Source: RUG11551 sp045586185
GTDB lineage: Bacteria > Planctomycetota > Planctomycetia > Pirellulales > Thermoguttaceae
DNA: 34,361 nt
Assembly: GCA_045586185.1 (NCBI GenBank)
Contig: JAZMZV010000092.1
Location: 1 to 34,361 of the forward strand
Direction: 5' to 3'
A program made the position numbers and the translations under genes. The notes beneath the pieces were generated by a model. That model saw nothing but the letters and a program-made list of their open reading frames with translations, ran no database searches and had not been told where the DNA came from. Below are positions 1 through 7,429 of the stretch, one piece after another. The first letter of the stretch is position 1; each line of letters begins with the position of its first letter.

Positions 1-114
1 AGGTTTGCCAAAGAGCAAAACCTTCTTATCTATCACCAACTTCGCAACCTATTGTATCAGATTTTATCCAACTGAAAAGGAGGGGGGGGGAACAAAAGTT
101 AATAGCATGAATCC

Positions 115-229
115 GGGAGTAGGGAGTAGGCGGCGAGGCAGTAGACAGTAGTATTAAGTTTTTAGTGGTTAGTGGTTAGTACGCAAGCGCGCATCAAACT
201 TACCACTTACTATACTTACTATTCCCTTA
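115..229. repeat. Heptamer-repeat element, copy 1
   Basis: The left arm has GGGAGTA units, followed by GGCGGCGAGG (130-139) and GGCAGTAG-like units. The centre has TAGTGGT units, and the right arm has partly complementary ACTTACT/TACTATT-like units. The sequence GGCGGCGAGG recurs beside heptamers inside the second ArnT-like gene and, inverted, in mnmE. The element is intergenic. Confidence 0.75.
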
Positions 230-334
230 TTTAAATTGATTTATCTATTTACCAAACGCTGAATAAAATGGGTAATTGATACAGGTTTGCTAATATCATT
301 TTTACAAGTTGGAGCTCTTTCTCAAAAGAAATCA

Positions 335-359
335 TAAAAAAAAGGGGAAAATCCCCTTT
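335..359 (-). terminator. Terminator-like hairpin
   Basis: AAAGGGGA (341-348) pairs with TCCCCTTT (352-359) across an AAA loop. Read on the minus strand it is followed by a run of Ts, as in an intrinsic terminator. No clear minus-strand gene ends here, so its role is unclear. Confidence 0.3.
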
Positions 360-475
360 GACATCTCTTGTAAAGACATCAACTTTTATTAAAATAGTAA
401 ATAGTTTCGAAGAATAAGTTTTAAATGCGTAATGCGTAATAAACGTATCGCCATAATAATTACGAATTAAACGAA

Positions 476-1111
476 ATGCCTTTTGAAGTTGAACAAAAAT
501 TCCAGTTTGAATCCGAAAAAGAATTTCTGGATTTTTCACGCTCCAGCGTTGCCATGCTTCAAGAACAGCGCTGTGGAACGGAATTAGGCATTGTGAAAGA
601 AACAGACGTTTATTACAATCATCCGTCTCGCGATTTCGTTCAGACGGACGAGGCGCTGAGAATTCGTTATCGAGTCATTGACGGGAAAAGTCAGCTTCGC
701 ATTACGTATAAAGGACCCAAATTGGACGTCCTTACCAAAACGCGAAAAGAGTTGGAACTCCCCCTCGCCGTCGATTCCGAACAGGATTGTTCCGAACTGA
801 AGTGCAAATGGGATTTGCTTCTTCAATCGCTGGGTTTTACACCTGTTGGTTCAGTACACAAAATTCGACGTAAAATTCGATTCGTTTGGGACGACGCTCA
901 AGCGGAATTATCCCTGGATCGTCTTCCAGCCATCAATGGATATTTTGCGGAAGTCGAGTTAATTGCTCAAACAGAGTCCGACCTGGACGCTGCCAGAGCA
1001 AAACTTTTCCAGATTGCCGATTCGTTAAAACTTGTAAATATCGTTAAAAAGAGTTACCTCAATTTAACTCTTGAGCACAGTATTTCCAATTTCGAAAGCA
1101 ACCATTTTTAG
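476..1111 (+). CDS. CYTH domain protein (class IV adenylate cyclase / triphosphatase type)
   Basis: A 211-residue protein with the CYTH triphosphate-tunnel fold signature. The N-terminal E-V-E-Q-K (4-8) is the ExExK element that binds metal and triphosphate. It is followed by D-V-Y-Y (44-47), L-R-I-R (61-64), T-Y-K-G-P (77-81), T-R-K-E-L-E (89-94), a basic I-R-R-K-I-R stretch and Y-F-A-E-V-E-L near 160. In known families such proteins make cAMP or hydrolyse thiamine triphosphate or inorganic triphosphate; sequence alone does not separate these. The length matches stand-alone CYTH proteins and no extra domain is seen. The ATG at 476 starts directly at the CYTH strand. It lies on the same strand as the WD40 gene, 110 bp upstream of it. 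Confidence 0.9.
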   Translation: MPFEVEQKFQFESEKEFLDFSRSSVAMLQEQRCGTELGIVKETDVYYNHPSRDFVQTDEALRIRYRVIDGKSQLRITYKGPKLDVLTKTRKELELPLAVDSEQDCSELKCKWDLLLQSLGFTPVGSVHKIRRKIRFVWDDAQAELSLDRLPAINGYFAEVELIAQTESDLDAARAKLFQIADSLKLVNIVKKSYLNLTLEHSISNFESNHF

Positions 1112-1172
1112 TATAAAAACGTAAATAAAATATCCGGAACCTTAAACATACTCGTCAAATTCCATTTTGAGA

Positions 1173-1202
1173 TTGACTGTTCCCCTGACATTCAAATATT
1201 AG
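1173..1202 (+). promoter_or_regulatory. Possible sigma70-type promoter for the WD40 gene
   Basis: TTGACT (1173-1178) lies 18 bp before TATTAG (1197-1202), ending 19 bp ahead of the ATG at 1222. The -10 match is modest. Confidence 0.35.
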
Positions 1203-1221
1203 TCCCAGCTGTTAAAAGAAT

Positions 1222-2850
1222 ATGGAAAACAAAGAAAACGCCAATTCCGAAAATGAATACGTGGAAGCTGACTATACCGAGTTTATCGCAGCTCCGCATA
1301 CAGAAATTCTGGTTGAATCAAAACCAGTTCGGAAAGTTCTTTATTACGCTTTATATACCATTTTGGGACTTATTACTCTAGGAGTGTTTATCTACGTTTT
1401 TCAGGGAATTCACAAAGAAATCCTTCAGCAGAACAGACCAGAACCTCTTGTCAGCCATAAAAAACAGCTTATCGAACAGGAGGAGGAATCGTCGTCCGCG
1501 CTTCAAAATGAAAAAGTCAATACGGAAGACAAATCTTCCCATCGGCTTATCGGTCATAAAAAGCTGGTAAACGCTCTTGCTTTCTCTCCAGACGGGAAAT
1601 ACATGATTTCCGGAGAAGGCGACATCCACTATGACGGCGCCGCTGACGATTCCAATCCGCTTCAAACCGAAACGCAATACCTAAAAAAGTCTGTTTATTA
1701 CTTGTTTGTCTGGAATTATAAACTCAGCAAGCCAGAACGAATGTTGGACGAGCATCGCAGTCCGATCAGCGCGGTAACTTTTTCTACTGACGGACTTCGC
1801 GCGGCGTCGGCGGACATTGCCGGTAATTTTGTCATCTGGGACGCCAACTCGTGGACGGTTATCGACAAATTCACTCCGGAAAACCGTTCAAACAAAGGCA
1901 TGGAGAAAGTTCTCAGCATCAACAGTTTGGCGTTTTCTCCTGATGGATCCATACTGGCGGCTGGCGGCTCGGTTCAACCACATCAAAATTCGGTTGGCGA
2001 AAAGAATTCGGTGCATCGAAAAGGCTGCGTCATTCTTTGGGACATGAATCTTCATCAAGAAGTTTTACAAAACAATTCCGACGTTACTATACAACCCAAA
2101 TATGATTTTACAACGGATGTAGACTGCGTCTTCAGTTTGGCGTACACCAATTTGGGAAAACATCTTATCGTTGGAGCCTCTGGCGCAAACTCCGGGATTT
2201 ACATTTTAGAGCGCAGCGGAAACATTTCCCTTGCTCTTGACATGACCACCAAACGCAGTTCCCTTTCTGCCGACGGCGCTCAGTATTCCAGCGGGCACAA
2301 CTCCCCGCCAAGCGCATACTTAAAAGCAGCTCTGCGATTCGACAACAGACGAATTGCCGCTGGCGACAATTACGGGCGAATTTCTCTCTGGGAATTTCAG
2401 GGAGAGCTTTCCGGACCTGATCGCATTCAGGCAATGGACTTTTCTAGCCCCCATGACCGTTTAGACAAAAACATTCGCGACATCAAATATTCTTTTGACG
2501 GCAAATACCTTGTTACTTGCGGAGAAGAAATTGCCGTCTGGAACGGGGAATCCGACTCTTTGCAGTTAATCGGATATCTATCGCCCCAGGTTGAAGCCAT
2601 TTATCAGGCAAGGTTATATTACGGGCACAGCATTGCATTTACTCCTGACGGCGAAAGCGTTGCCGTTGCCTGCTCCGACAAAATCATTCGAATCTGGGAT
2701 TTCAAGCAGTTCTCTACCATGCTTCGTCGCATCACGCCGGTTGAAAGAGCTGAAAAGGGCAAGACTTTCAATACCAGGTTTGACGCTCAAACCATTGAAA
2801 CGCCTGCAGAGCTTGATTTCAGAACCCCGAAGAAAAAGAACTCCCTGTGA
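1222..2850 (+). CDS. Membrane-anchored WD40 beta-propeller protein
   Basis: A 542-residue protein with an acidic N-terminus and one hydrophobic segment at about 39-61, so the propeller is probably held at the membrane, most likely on the outer face. From about residue 105, some seven WD-type blades can be followed. They show V-x-A-L-A-F-S-P-D-G, A-V-T-F-S-T-D-G, S-L-A-F-S-P-D-G, a weaker S-L-A-Y blade, L-R-F-D-N-R-R, I-K-Y-S-F-D-G and S-I-A-F-T-P-D-G strands. Several end in the classic W-D or close variants (V-I-W-D, I-L-W-D, L-W-E-F, I-R-I-W-D). WD40 propellers are protein-binding scaffolds, and no enzymatic domain is seen. Planctomycetes carry many such proteins. The partner is unknown; the neighbouring CYTH and feo genes do not point to one. 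Confidence 0.88.
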   Translation: MENKENANSENEYVEADYTEFIAAPHTEILVESKPVRKVLYYALYTILGLITLGVFIYVFQGIHKEILQQNRPEPLVSHKKQLIEQEEESSSALQNEKVNTEDKSSHRLIGHKKLVNALAFSPDGKYMISGEGDIHYDGAADDSNPLQTETQYLKKSVYYLFVWNYKLSKPERMLDEHRSPISAVTFSTDGLRAASADIAGNFVIWDANSWTVIDKFTPENRSNKGMEKVLSINSLAFSPDGSILAAGGSVQPHQNSVGEKNSVHRKGCVILWDMNLHQEVLQNNSDVTIQPKYDFTTDVDCVFSLAYTNLGKHLIVGASGANSGIYILERSGNISLALDMTTKRSSLSADGAQYSSGHNSPPSAYLKAALRFDNRRIAAGDNYGRISLWEFQGELSGPDRIQAMDFSSPHDRLDKNIRDIKYSFDGKYLVTCGEEIAVWNGESDSLQLIGYLSPQVEAIYQARLYYGHSIAFTPDGESVAVACSDKIIRIWDFKQFSTMLRRITPVERAEKGKTFNTRFDAQTIETPAELDFRTPKKKNSL

Positions 2851-2872
2851 TGAGAAAAGAGAAAGCAGTTTT

Positions 2873-2898
2873 GTTGAGCGCTTTGCGAAGCGTTCAAC
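2873..2898. other. Intergenic hairpin after the WD40 gene
   Basis: GTTGAGCGCTT pairs with AAGCGTTCAAC (one G-T pair) across TGCG. It lies 23 bp past the WD40 stop and lacks a clear T-run. It may act as a weak terminator or an mRNA 3' end structure. The GCGCTTTGCG centre resembles the core of the heptamer element at 32907-32984. Confidence 0.45.
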
Positions 2899-2955
2899 TC
2901 CTCGCTTATAACTGACAACCACTCGCCGTTCTCGATTCGTCTCCATCATTTAACT

Positions 2956-3213
2956 ATGACTCCTACTTCAATACAAGATTATAATACAGTATCCCAACTG
3001 GCTCCTGGGGAAGCAGCCGACGTTGTTGGGGCGACGCTGCCGGACAAGATTCTGGAACGCTTGGCTGGAATGGGATTAAACATGGGCGCTCGTTGTACGC
3101 TGATCCAGGGAGATCGGTGGAATCCATATATTATTGCAGTCGACGAAACGCGCATAGCCCTCGGTCGAGATCTGGCTGACAAGATTTACGTTAAAAAAGC
3201 GGTTAGCGGTTAG
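2956..3213 (+). CDS. Ferrous iron transport protein FeoA
   Basis: An 85-residue small SH3-like protein, the usual size for FeoA. Recognisable elements are the pattern L-A-P-G-E-A-A-D-V-V-G at the N-terminus, I-L-E-R-L-A-G-M-G-L-N-M-G in the middle, and T-R-I-A-L-G-R-D-L-A-D-K-I-Y-V at the end. FeoA is a cytosolic partner thought to bind and regulate FeoB. It stands directly before feoB on the same strand, so co-transcription is likely. The last four residues (A-V-S-G) and the TAG stop are written by GGTTAGC heptamers of the repeat element that fills the feoA-feoB gap. The ancestral C-terminus may therefore have been slightly different. Confidence 0.95.
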   Translation: MTPTSIQDYNTVSQLAPGEAADVVGATLPDKILERLAGMGLNMGARCTLIQGDRWNPYIIAVDETRIALGRDLADKIYVKKAVSG

Positions 3214-3294
3214 CGGTAAAAACACAAAGCGTTTCACAAACCTTTCTCGCAACTCGCAACTCGTAACTCGCAACTCGTAACTCGCAACTTTTAT
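3201..3294. repeat. Heptamer-repeat element, copy 2 (feoA-feoB gap)
   Basis: The left arm is GGTTAGC units that encode the end and stop of feoA. The core contains AAAGCGTTTC. The right arm is six TCGCAAC/TCGTAAC units ending 3 bp before the feoB ATG. The element occupies the entire gap between the two genes. Confidence 0.85.
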
Positions 3295-3297
3295 AAT

Positions 3298-5508
3298 ATG
3301 CATATTCATTCAGACCTGTTGATCGCCCTGGCGGGGCAGCCCAATTCCGGGAAATCGTCTTTGTTTGAGGCGTTGACAGGGGTTCATCAGGACATCGGCA
3401 ACCACGCGGGCATAACCGTCGAGAAAAAGTCCGCCCATTATCACGATGGGGAACGGCGAATTGAAGTCGTTGACCTGCCGGGAATGTACAGTCTCAACTC
3501 GACGTCCCCGGAAGAGCGCGTCGCTCGAGACTTTATTCTTCTGGAACGTCCGGAGGCGATTGTCGTTGTCGTAGACGCTTCCAATCTCCGGCGGCACATG
3601 TCGCTTCTGCTCCAGATTCTGGAAATGCAGCACCCGACAATCGTCTGCCTGAACATGATCGACGTCGCCCAGCGGCGCGGGATTGTCATCGACGTGGAAA
3701 AGCTCTCAAAGATTTTGGGCGTTCCCGTCATTCAAACGGTCAACTCTACACATCAGGGGATTGAAGACGTCAAAGCCGCCATTCGCGACATTGCTACCCA
3801 ATGCAATCACGAGTCCACCGGCTGGAAAATGGACTACGACCCCCATTTGGAGTTCTGGATTGGCGAGCTGGCGGCGGAACTGAGTCAGCGTCCGCACCTG
3901 ATGGAAGACTTCTATCCGCGGTGGCTGGCGATCAAACTGATGGAAAAAGACCGCTATGCACGCCGTATCATTCAGCATCACACGCACGACGACCGCTGGG
4001 AAGAAATACTCAATTTCTACGAGCATTTAATAAACATTTACGAAAAAGAGCACGGTCAGTCGCCGCTGCAGTCGATGGTATGTTCACGCTGGCAGAAAGC
4101 GGCGGAAATTGACCGTCTTTGCGTAACGCATTTGAAAAAGCCGGGATCGGCGAAGTCCGATAAAATCGACCGCATCGCCTGTCATCCGTGGGGCGGGCTG
4201 GCTGTCGCAGCGTTGATTCTGCTTGTTACATTTGAACTGACGTTTCATCTTGCCGACGGCTGGAACTGGATTCCTCTCGGCAGCGAATGGACAACGCCTG
4301 TCGGCGCGATGGAATATTTTACTCAGGACTATCTCCCTCACGCCTTGGCGAATTTGTTTCATCCCGGCGCGGGCGACGAAAGCCTCGAAGCGTTCAAAAA
4401 TACAACCCTCGGTTCTTTGTGCCTGGACGGCGTCCTGGCGGGCGTCGGCGCTGTGCTGGTGTTTCTGCCCGTCATTTTTACGATGTTTACGTTCCTGGCG
4501 ATTCTGGAACTGAGCGGATACATTTCTCGCGTCAGCCTTGTCATGGACAAAATTCTTCGCCGATTCGGCATGTGCGGACAGAGCATGCTCCCGCTGGTTT
4601 TATCGGGCGGGATTATCGGCGGCTGCGCCGTCCCGGCGGTGTACGCCACCAGAACGATGGACAATTTCCGACAGCGGCTCATTACAATGCTTGTCGCGCC
4701 GTTTATGAGCTGCGGGGGCAAAGTCCCGGTTTTCGTTCTGCTCACCGGCGCGTTTTTCTCTGCGTATCAAGGGATTGTTTTTGGTCTGCTGATTTTCAGT
4801 ACATGGATTTTCGCTCTGCTGGCGTCGTGGATTCTCAGTCGGTTTGTTCTTCGCGGAGAAGAATTGCCGCTGCTGCTGGAACTACCGCCGTATCAGATTC
4901 CAACGTTTCGCGGCGTGATGAAAAAAGCGCTGGCTCAGTCGTGGGATTTTCTCGCCAAAGCCGGCACGATTATTCTGGCGGCAAACGTCATTCTTTGGGC
5001 GGCGATGTACTATCCCGCCGTCGATAAACAAACGGCTCAAGAGCAAAATCTCTCCGACCTGGAAGCGTCGTACGCCGGACAGATTGGCGGCGCGCTGACG
5101 CCTGTTTCACAACTGGCGGGATTCGACGCCAAAGACAACGTCGCGCTTATTGGCGGCGTGGCGGCAAAGGAGATTATTATCAGTTCTTTGGCAACGGCTC
5201 ATCAAATGGAGATGGACGACAATATCGACGATTCCAGTACAAACGCCGTTGAGAATTCCGAATCGGACAGCCAGCAGTCCGCGCTGATCCGATGTTTGAA
5301 AAACGACCCGAACTGGTCGGCGGCAAAGACGCTGGCGTTTCTGCTGTTTGTCATGCTCTACTCGCCCTGCGCCGCGACGCTGGCGGTGATGTGGCGGGAA
5401 ACCGGAACAATCAAATGGCCCGTTTTCTCGTTCCTGTTTAATACAACGGCTGCGTTTACCGTTGCCGTTCTGGTTTACCAGATTGGAAGGTTATTCATGG
5501 GGAGTTAG
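3298..5508 (+). CDS. Ferrous iron transporter FeoB
   Basis: A 736-residue inner-membrane Fe(II) transporter with an N-terminal G domain. The G1 loop is G-Q-P-N-S-G-K-S (13-20). The G2 threonine is at 40 in A-G-I-T-V-E-K-K. G3 is D-L-P-G (59-62) and G4 is N-M-I-D (119-122). A helical spacer follows, and from about residue 300 there are many hydrophobic segments forming the two inverted Gate regions, including G-G-C-A-V-P-A and S-C-G-G-K-V-P motifs. The protein uses GTP/nucleotide-regulated gating to import ferrous iron and normally works with FeoA, which is encoded upstream. No FeoC is present. The ATG follows a heptamer array and lacks a Shine-Dalgarno site, but the G1 loop begins 12 residues in, so the start is well placed. 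Confidence 0.97.
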   Translation: MHIHSDLLIALAGQPNSGKSSLFEALTGVHQDIGNHAGITVEKKSAHYHDGERRIEVVDLPGMYSLNSTSPEERVARDFILLERPEAIVVVVDASNLRRHMSLLLQILEMQHPTIVCLNMIDVAQRRGIVIDVEKLSKILGVPVIQTVNSTHQGIEDVKAAIRDIATQCNHESTGWKMDYDPHLEFWIGELAAELSQRPHLMEDFYPRWLAIKLMEKDRYARRIIQHHTHDDRWEEILNFYEHLINIYEKEHGQSPLQSMVCSRWQKAAEIDRLCVTHLKKPGSAKSDKIDRIACHPWGGLAVAALILLVTFELTFHLADGWNWIPLGSEWTTPVGAMEYFTQDYLPHALANLFHPGAGDESLEAFKNTTLGSLCLDGVLAGVGAVLVFLPVIFTMFTFLAILELSGYISRVSLVMDKILRRFGMCGQSMLPLVLSGGIIGGCAVPAVYATRTMDNFRQRLITMLVAPFMSCGGKVPVFVLLTGAFFSAYQGIVFGLLIFSTWIFALLASWILSRFVLRGEELPLLLELPPYQIPTFRGVMKKALAQSWDFLAKAGTIILAANVILWAAMYYPAVDKQTAQEQNLSDLEASYAGQIGGALTPVSQLAGFDAKDNVALIGGVAAKEIIISSLATAHQMEMDDNIDDSSTNAVENSESDSQQSALIRCLKNDPNWSAAKTLAFLLFVMLYSPCAATLAVMWRETGTIKWPVFSFLFNTTAAFTVAVLVYQIGRLFMGS

Positions 5509-5544
5509 CAATACACAAGGTTTCTGGGGAGGGCTTCCTGGGGA

Positions 5545-5582
5545 GCGGACTTTGTCCGCGACTAAGGCGGGTAATACCCGCC
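5545..5582. repeat. Paired intergenic hairpins after feoB
   Basis: GCGGAC (5545-5550) pairs with GTCCGC (5554-5559), and GGCGGGT (5566-5572) pairs with ACCCGCC (5576-5582). A GCGGAC-type hairpin also occurs near 34217-34231, joined there to another GC-rich palindrome. They may end feoAB transcription, although no T-run follows. Confidence 0.6.
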
Positions 5583-5611
5583 CCCCGTAAGTAATAATCT
5601 TCGCACCCCCC

Positions 5612-5639
5612 TTGACGAAAGGCAGGATTTCCTTATAAT
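5612..5639 (+). promoter_or_regulatory. Promoter of tRNA-His
   Basis: TTGACG (5612-5617) and TATAAT (5634-5639) are separated by 16 bp, a near-consensus housekeeping promoter. It lies about 35 bp upstream of the mature tRNA. Confidence 0.75.
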
Positions 5640-5673
5640 GCATACAATTATTGATTCGCAGCGCGAACAATAT

Positions 5674-5748
5674 GGTGGAAGTAGCTCAGCTGGATAGAGC
5701 GTCGGATTGTGGTTCCGAATGTCGGGAGTTCGAATCTCCTCTTCCACC
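5674..5748 (+). tRNA. tRNA-His (GTG)
   Basis: A full cloverleaf can be drawn. The acceptor stem is GTGGAAG (5675-5681) with CTTCCAC (5741-5747). The D stem is GCTC/GAGC. The anticodon stem TCGGA/TCCGA encloses loop TTGTGGT with anticodon GTG at 5709-5711, and the T loop is TTCGAAT. The extra 5' G at 5674 faces C at 5748, the G-1:C73 identity pair typical of tRNA-His. The 3' CCA is not encoded and must be added by nucleotidyltransferase. A T-rich tract follows directly and may terminate transcription. Confidence 0.97.
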
Positions 5749-5820
5749 CTTTTTTATTTCTTGAAGAAAAAACGCTCATTTGATAAGTGTGTACCTTTCG
5801 TTGCCAGGCGACGCTTTCAT

Positions 5821-5850
5821 TCTCGCAACTCGCCACTCGTAACTCGCAAC
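5821..5850. repeat. Heptamer-repeat element, copy 3 (short)
   Basis: Four TCGCAAC/TCGCCAC/TCGTAAC units stand 6 bp from the stop of the minus-strand sugar-phosphate transferase gene. A single arm is visible, with no clear partner arm. Confidence 0.75.
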
Positions 5851-5856
5851 TTTATT

Positions 5857-6975
5857 CTATTTTCTGTCCAGCAGCGTCAAAACGACAATAATCGAGACGA
5901 CAACTCCGGCGCAAGCCAACGCTGACTTAACGTCTGTACCAGGAAGAATTAACGCGATGGCAGCGCAGGCGGCGGTCAGCAGATGAATTGTCATCACCGC
6001 GGCGGGACGGCTCAGCCCCATGCGAACCAATCGATGGGACAGATGGTTCGCGTCGCCGACAAACGGGCTTTTTCCCTGAGCGATTCGTCGCAGAATAACG
6101 GAAACCATGTCGTACAGCGGAATTGCAAAGATGAACAGCGGCGCCAGGACGGCTTGACAGGGCGCGTCCTGCCCAACGTAGACAGCGGAAATCGCGCCGG
6201 TTGCCAGCAAATAGCCCAGCGTATAGGAGCCGCAGTCGCCCATGAACAGTTTGGCGGGCGGGCGGTTATGAACCAGAAATCCGCAGGCAGCGCCTGTCAG
6301 GACGAGGAAAAATCCGCCGACAAACCATTGGACGTCTCCGCCAGGTTCCGGCTGCGTGAGAACGAATCCCGCCAAGAACGCGGCGCAAATGGCGGCGCAT
6401 CCGCCGGAAAGACCGTCCATGTTGTCGAGCATGTTGAAGCTGTTAATCAGCCCGACAATCCAGAAAACGCTTATTACCCACGACAACGCTATCATGACGG
6501 GGGAATCGCCCAAAAAGAGCGTAATTCGCCAGCCCGCGGCAACGGTTGCAATGGCAACGGAGAACTCAACCAGCAGACGGAATCGCCAGTTGAGGTTTTT
6601 CGCGTCGTCCCACAGCCCCAGACCGACCAGAATCCCGCACATCGTCAATAAAAACAGAGGCTTTCCCGCGGAAGAGGCGATTCCCGCCGCGTGAACGGTC
6701 AGAAGCTCAGCGAGATTTGAGGGCAAAAAGTTCTTAACGCCGTCAACGCAACAGGCCGCAGCCAAAGCCGTCAGGACAGTTATGAGAACGGCAAAATAAA
6801 TCGCCAGCCCTCCGCCCAAAGGCGTCGGGGTTTTATGCGTCTTATGGTTCTGCTCGGATAACGCCGATTCGTCCGGCGCGTCGATCAAACCAAAACGCCG
6901 AGCCGCATACCGGACGGCATAGCACAGCGCCCAGCTCAAAATAAACGACGGCAGGAGACAAAGGAGGGGGAACAC
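5857..6975 (-). CDS. WecA/TagO/MraY-family undecaprenyl-phosphate sugar-1-phosphate transferase
   Basis: A 372-residue polytopic membrane enzyme of the polyprenyl-phosphate N-acetylhexosamine-1-phosphate transferase family. Signature sites are T-P-L-G-G-G (51-56), the D-D pair at 123-124, N-M-L-D-N-M-D-G (181-188), M-G-D-C-G-S (245-250) and H-L-S-H-R (311-315). The last pattern fits WecA/TagO-type enzymes that start O-antigen, teichoic acid or other glycans by linking a sugar-1-phosphate to undecaprenyl phosphate, rather than MraY itself, which would sit in a mur cluster. No cell-wall genes adjoin it. The likely start is the GTG at 6975, next to a heptamer-rich region, so an element may have altered the 5' end. 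Confidence 0.92.
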   Translation of the reverse strand: MFPLLCLLPSFILSWALCYAVRYAARRFGLIDAPDESALSEQNHKTHKTPTPLGGGLAIYFAVLITVLTALAAACCVDGVKNFLPSNLAELLTVHAAGIASSAGKPLFLLTMCGILVGLGLWDDAKNLNWRFRLLVEFSVAIATVAAGWRITLFLGDSPVMIALSWVISVFWIVGLINSFNMLDNMDGLSGGCAAICAAFLAGFVLTQPEPGGDVQWFVGGFFLVLTGAACGFLVHNRPPAKLFMGDCGSYTLGYLLATGAISAVYVGQDAPCQAVLAPLFIFAIPLYDMVSVILRRIAQGKSPFVGDANHLSHRLVRMGLSRPAAVMTIHLLTAACAAIALILPGTDVKSALACAGVVVSIIVVLTLLDRK

Positions 6976-7017
6976 AGGCAGTAGGCTGGCGAGCCGGGGT
7001 GCGTAAGCCCCCGGTTC

Positions 7018-7168
7018 AGGGAGTAGGGAGTAGGGAATAGGGAGTAGGGAGTAGTAGCGCGATACGATTCCTTAAGAACCGCGTAGCGGTTCAATATTAG
7101 GAGGGGGTAGTCTTTAAATTCGCCGCAGGAGAATTACTATTCCCTATTCCCCATTCCCTATTCCCTTT
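7018..7168. repeat. Heptamer-repeat element, copy 4 (compound)
   Basis: The left arm is five GGGAGTA/GGGAATA units. The centre contains the GAACCGC hairpin and a core that, inverted, matches the cores of the two elements in the first ArnT-like gene (TTCGCC, short loop, GGAGAA, next to TTTAAA). The right arm is four TATTCCC-type units, complementary to the left arm. The whole could fold into a long stem. Confidence 0.85.
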
Positions 7169-7218
7169 ATTATACTCAAACTTTGCGATAATAACACCGG
7201 GGGCGGGGAAAATTGCTA

Positions 7219-7247
7219 TTGAACTAAAAGCGCTTTTCCTGTATGAT
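7219..7247 (+). promoter_or_regulatory. Possible promoter of the HlyD/M50 cluster
   Basis: TTGAAC (7219-7224) and TATGAT (7242-7247) are spaced by 17 bp. This would give a leader of about 175 nt before the ATG at 7430. A second TATAAT lies at 7381-7386 but has no good -35. Confidence 0.45.
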
Positions 7248-7429
7248 ATTTATAGAATACTATATTATATAATTCCGTTTTTCTGGCAAAATTAATATGT
7301 CAGATTGAGAATTTTGTAGAAAATAATGCCTTTAGGCGCTTTGTTGGGAACGGTTTTATATTTCAAACCGACAAAGTAAATATAATATATTAATTTCCTG
7401 ATATTCAATAATCGGAACGGGAACCCAAT

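Larger units (their letters stand above)
1..475. other. Gene-free left end with heptamer repeats
   Basis: I see no convincing gene here. An open frame on the minus strand at 249-539 runs antisense into the CYTH gene, is AT-rich and resembles no family. The stretch holds a heptamer-repeat element (115-229), a G-run at 82-90, a GC hairpin with an A/T tract (335-359) and two AATGCGT units at 424-437. No good -35/-10 pair stands out before the gene at 476. Confidence 0.6.
6976..7429. other. Divergent intergenic region rich in repeats
   Basis: No gene is seen. The left half holds a GC-rich palindrome around 7003-7016 and a compound heptamer element (7018-7168), including a perfect hairpin GAACCGC/GCGGTTC at 7076-7092. 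The right half (about 7170-7429) is AT-rich and should carry the promoter and a long leader of the HlyD-type cluster. Confidence 0.7.

Noticed and set aside
249..539. A minus-strand 96-codon open frame in the left gap
   Set aside because: It crosses a hairpin and the start of the CYTH gene, has biased AT-rich composition and no recognisable family.
5674..5748. tRNA-His as an integration site
   Set aside because: No second copy of the tRNA 3' end was found in the window, and no integrase adjoins it.
115..7168. Could the tandem repeats be CRISPR arrays?
   Set aside because: Units are only 7 bp, directly adjacent and without spacers, and no cas genes are present.
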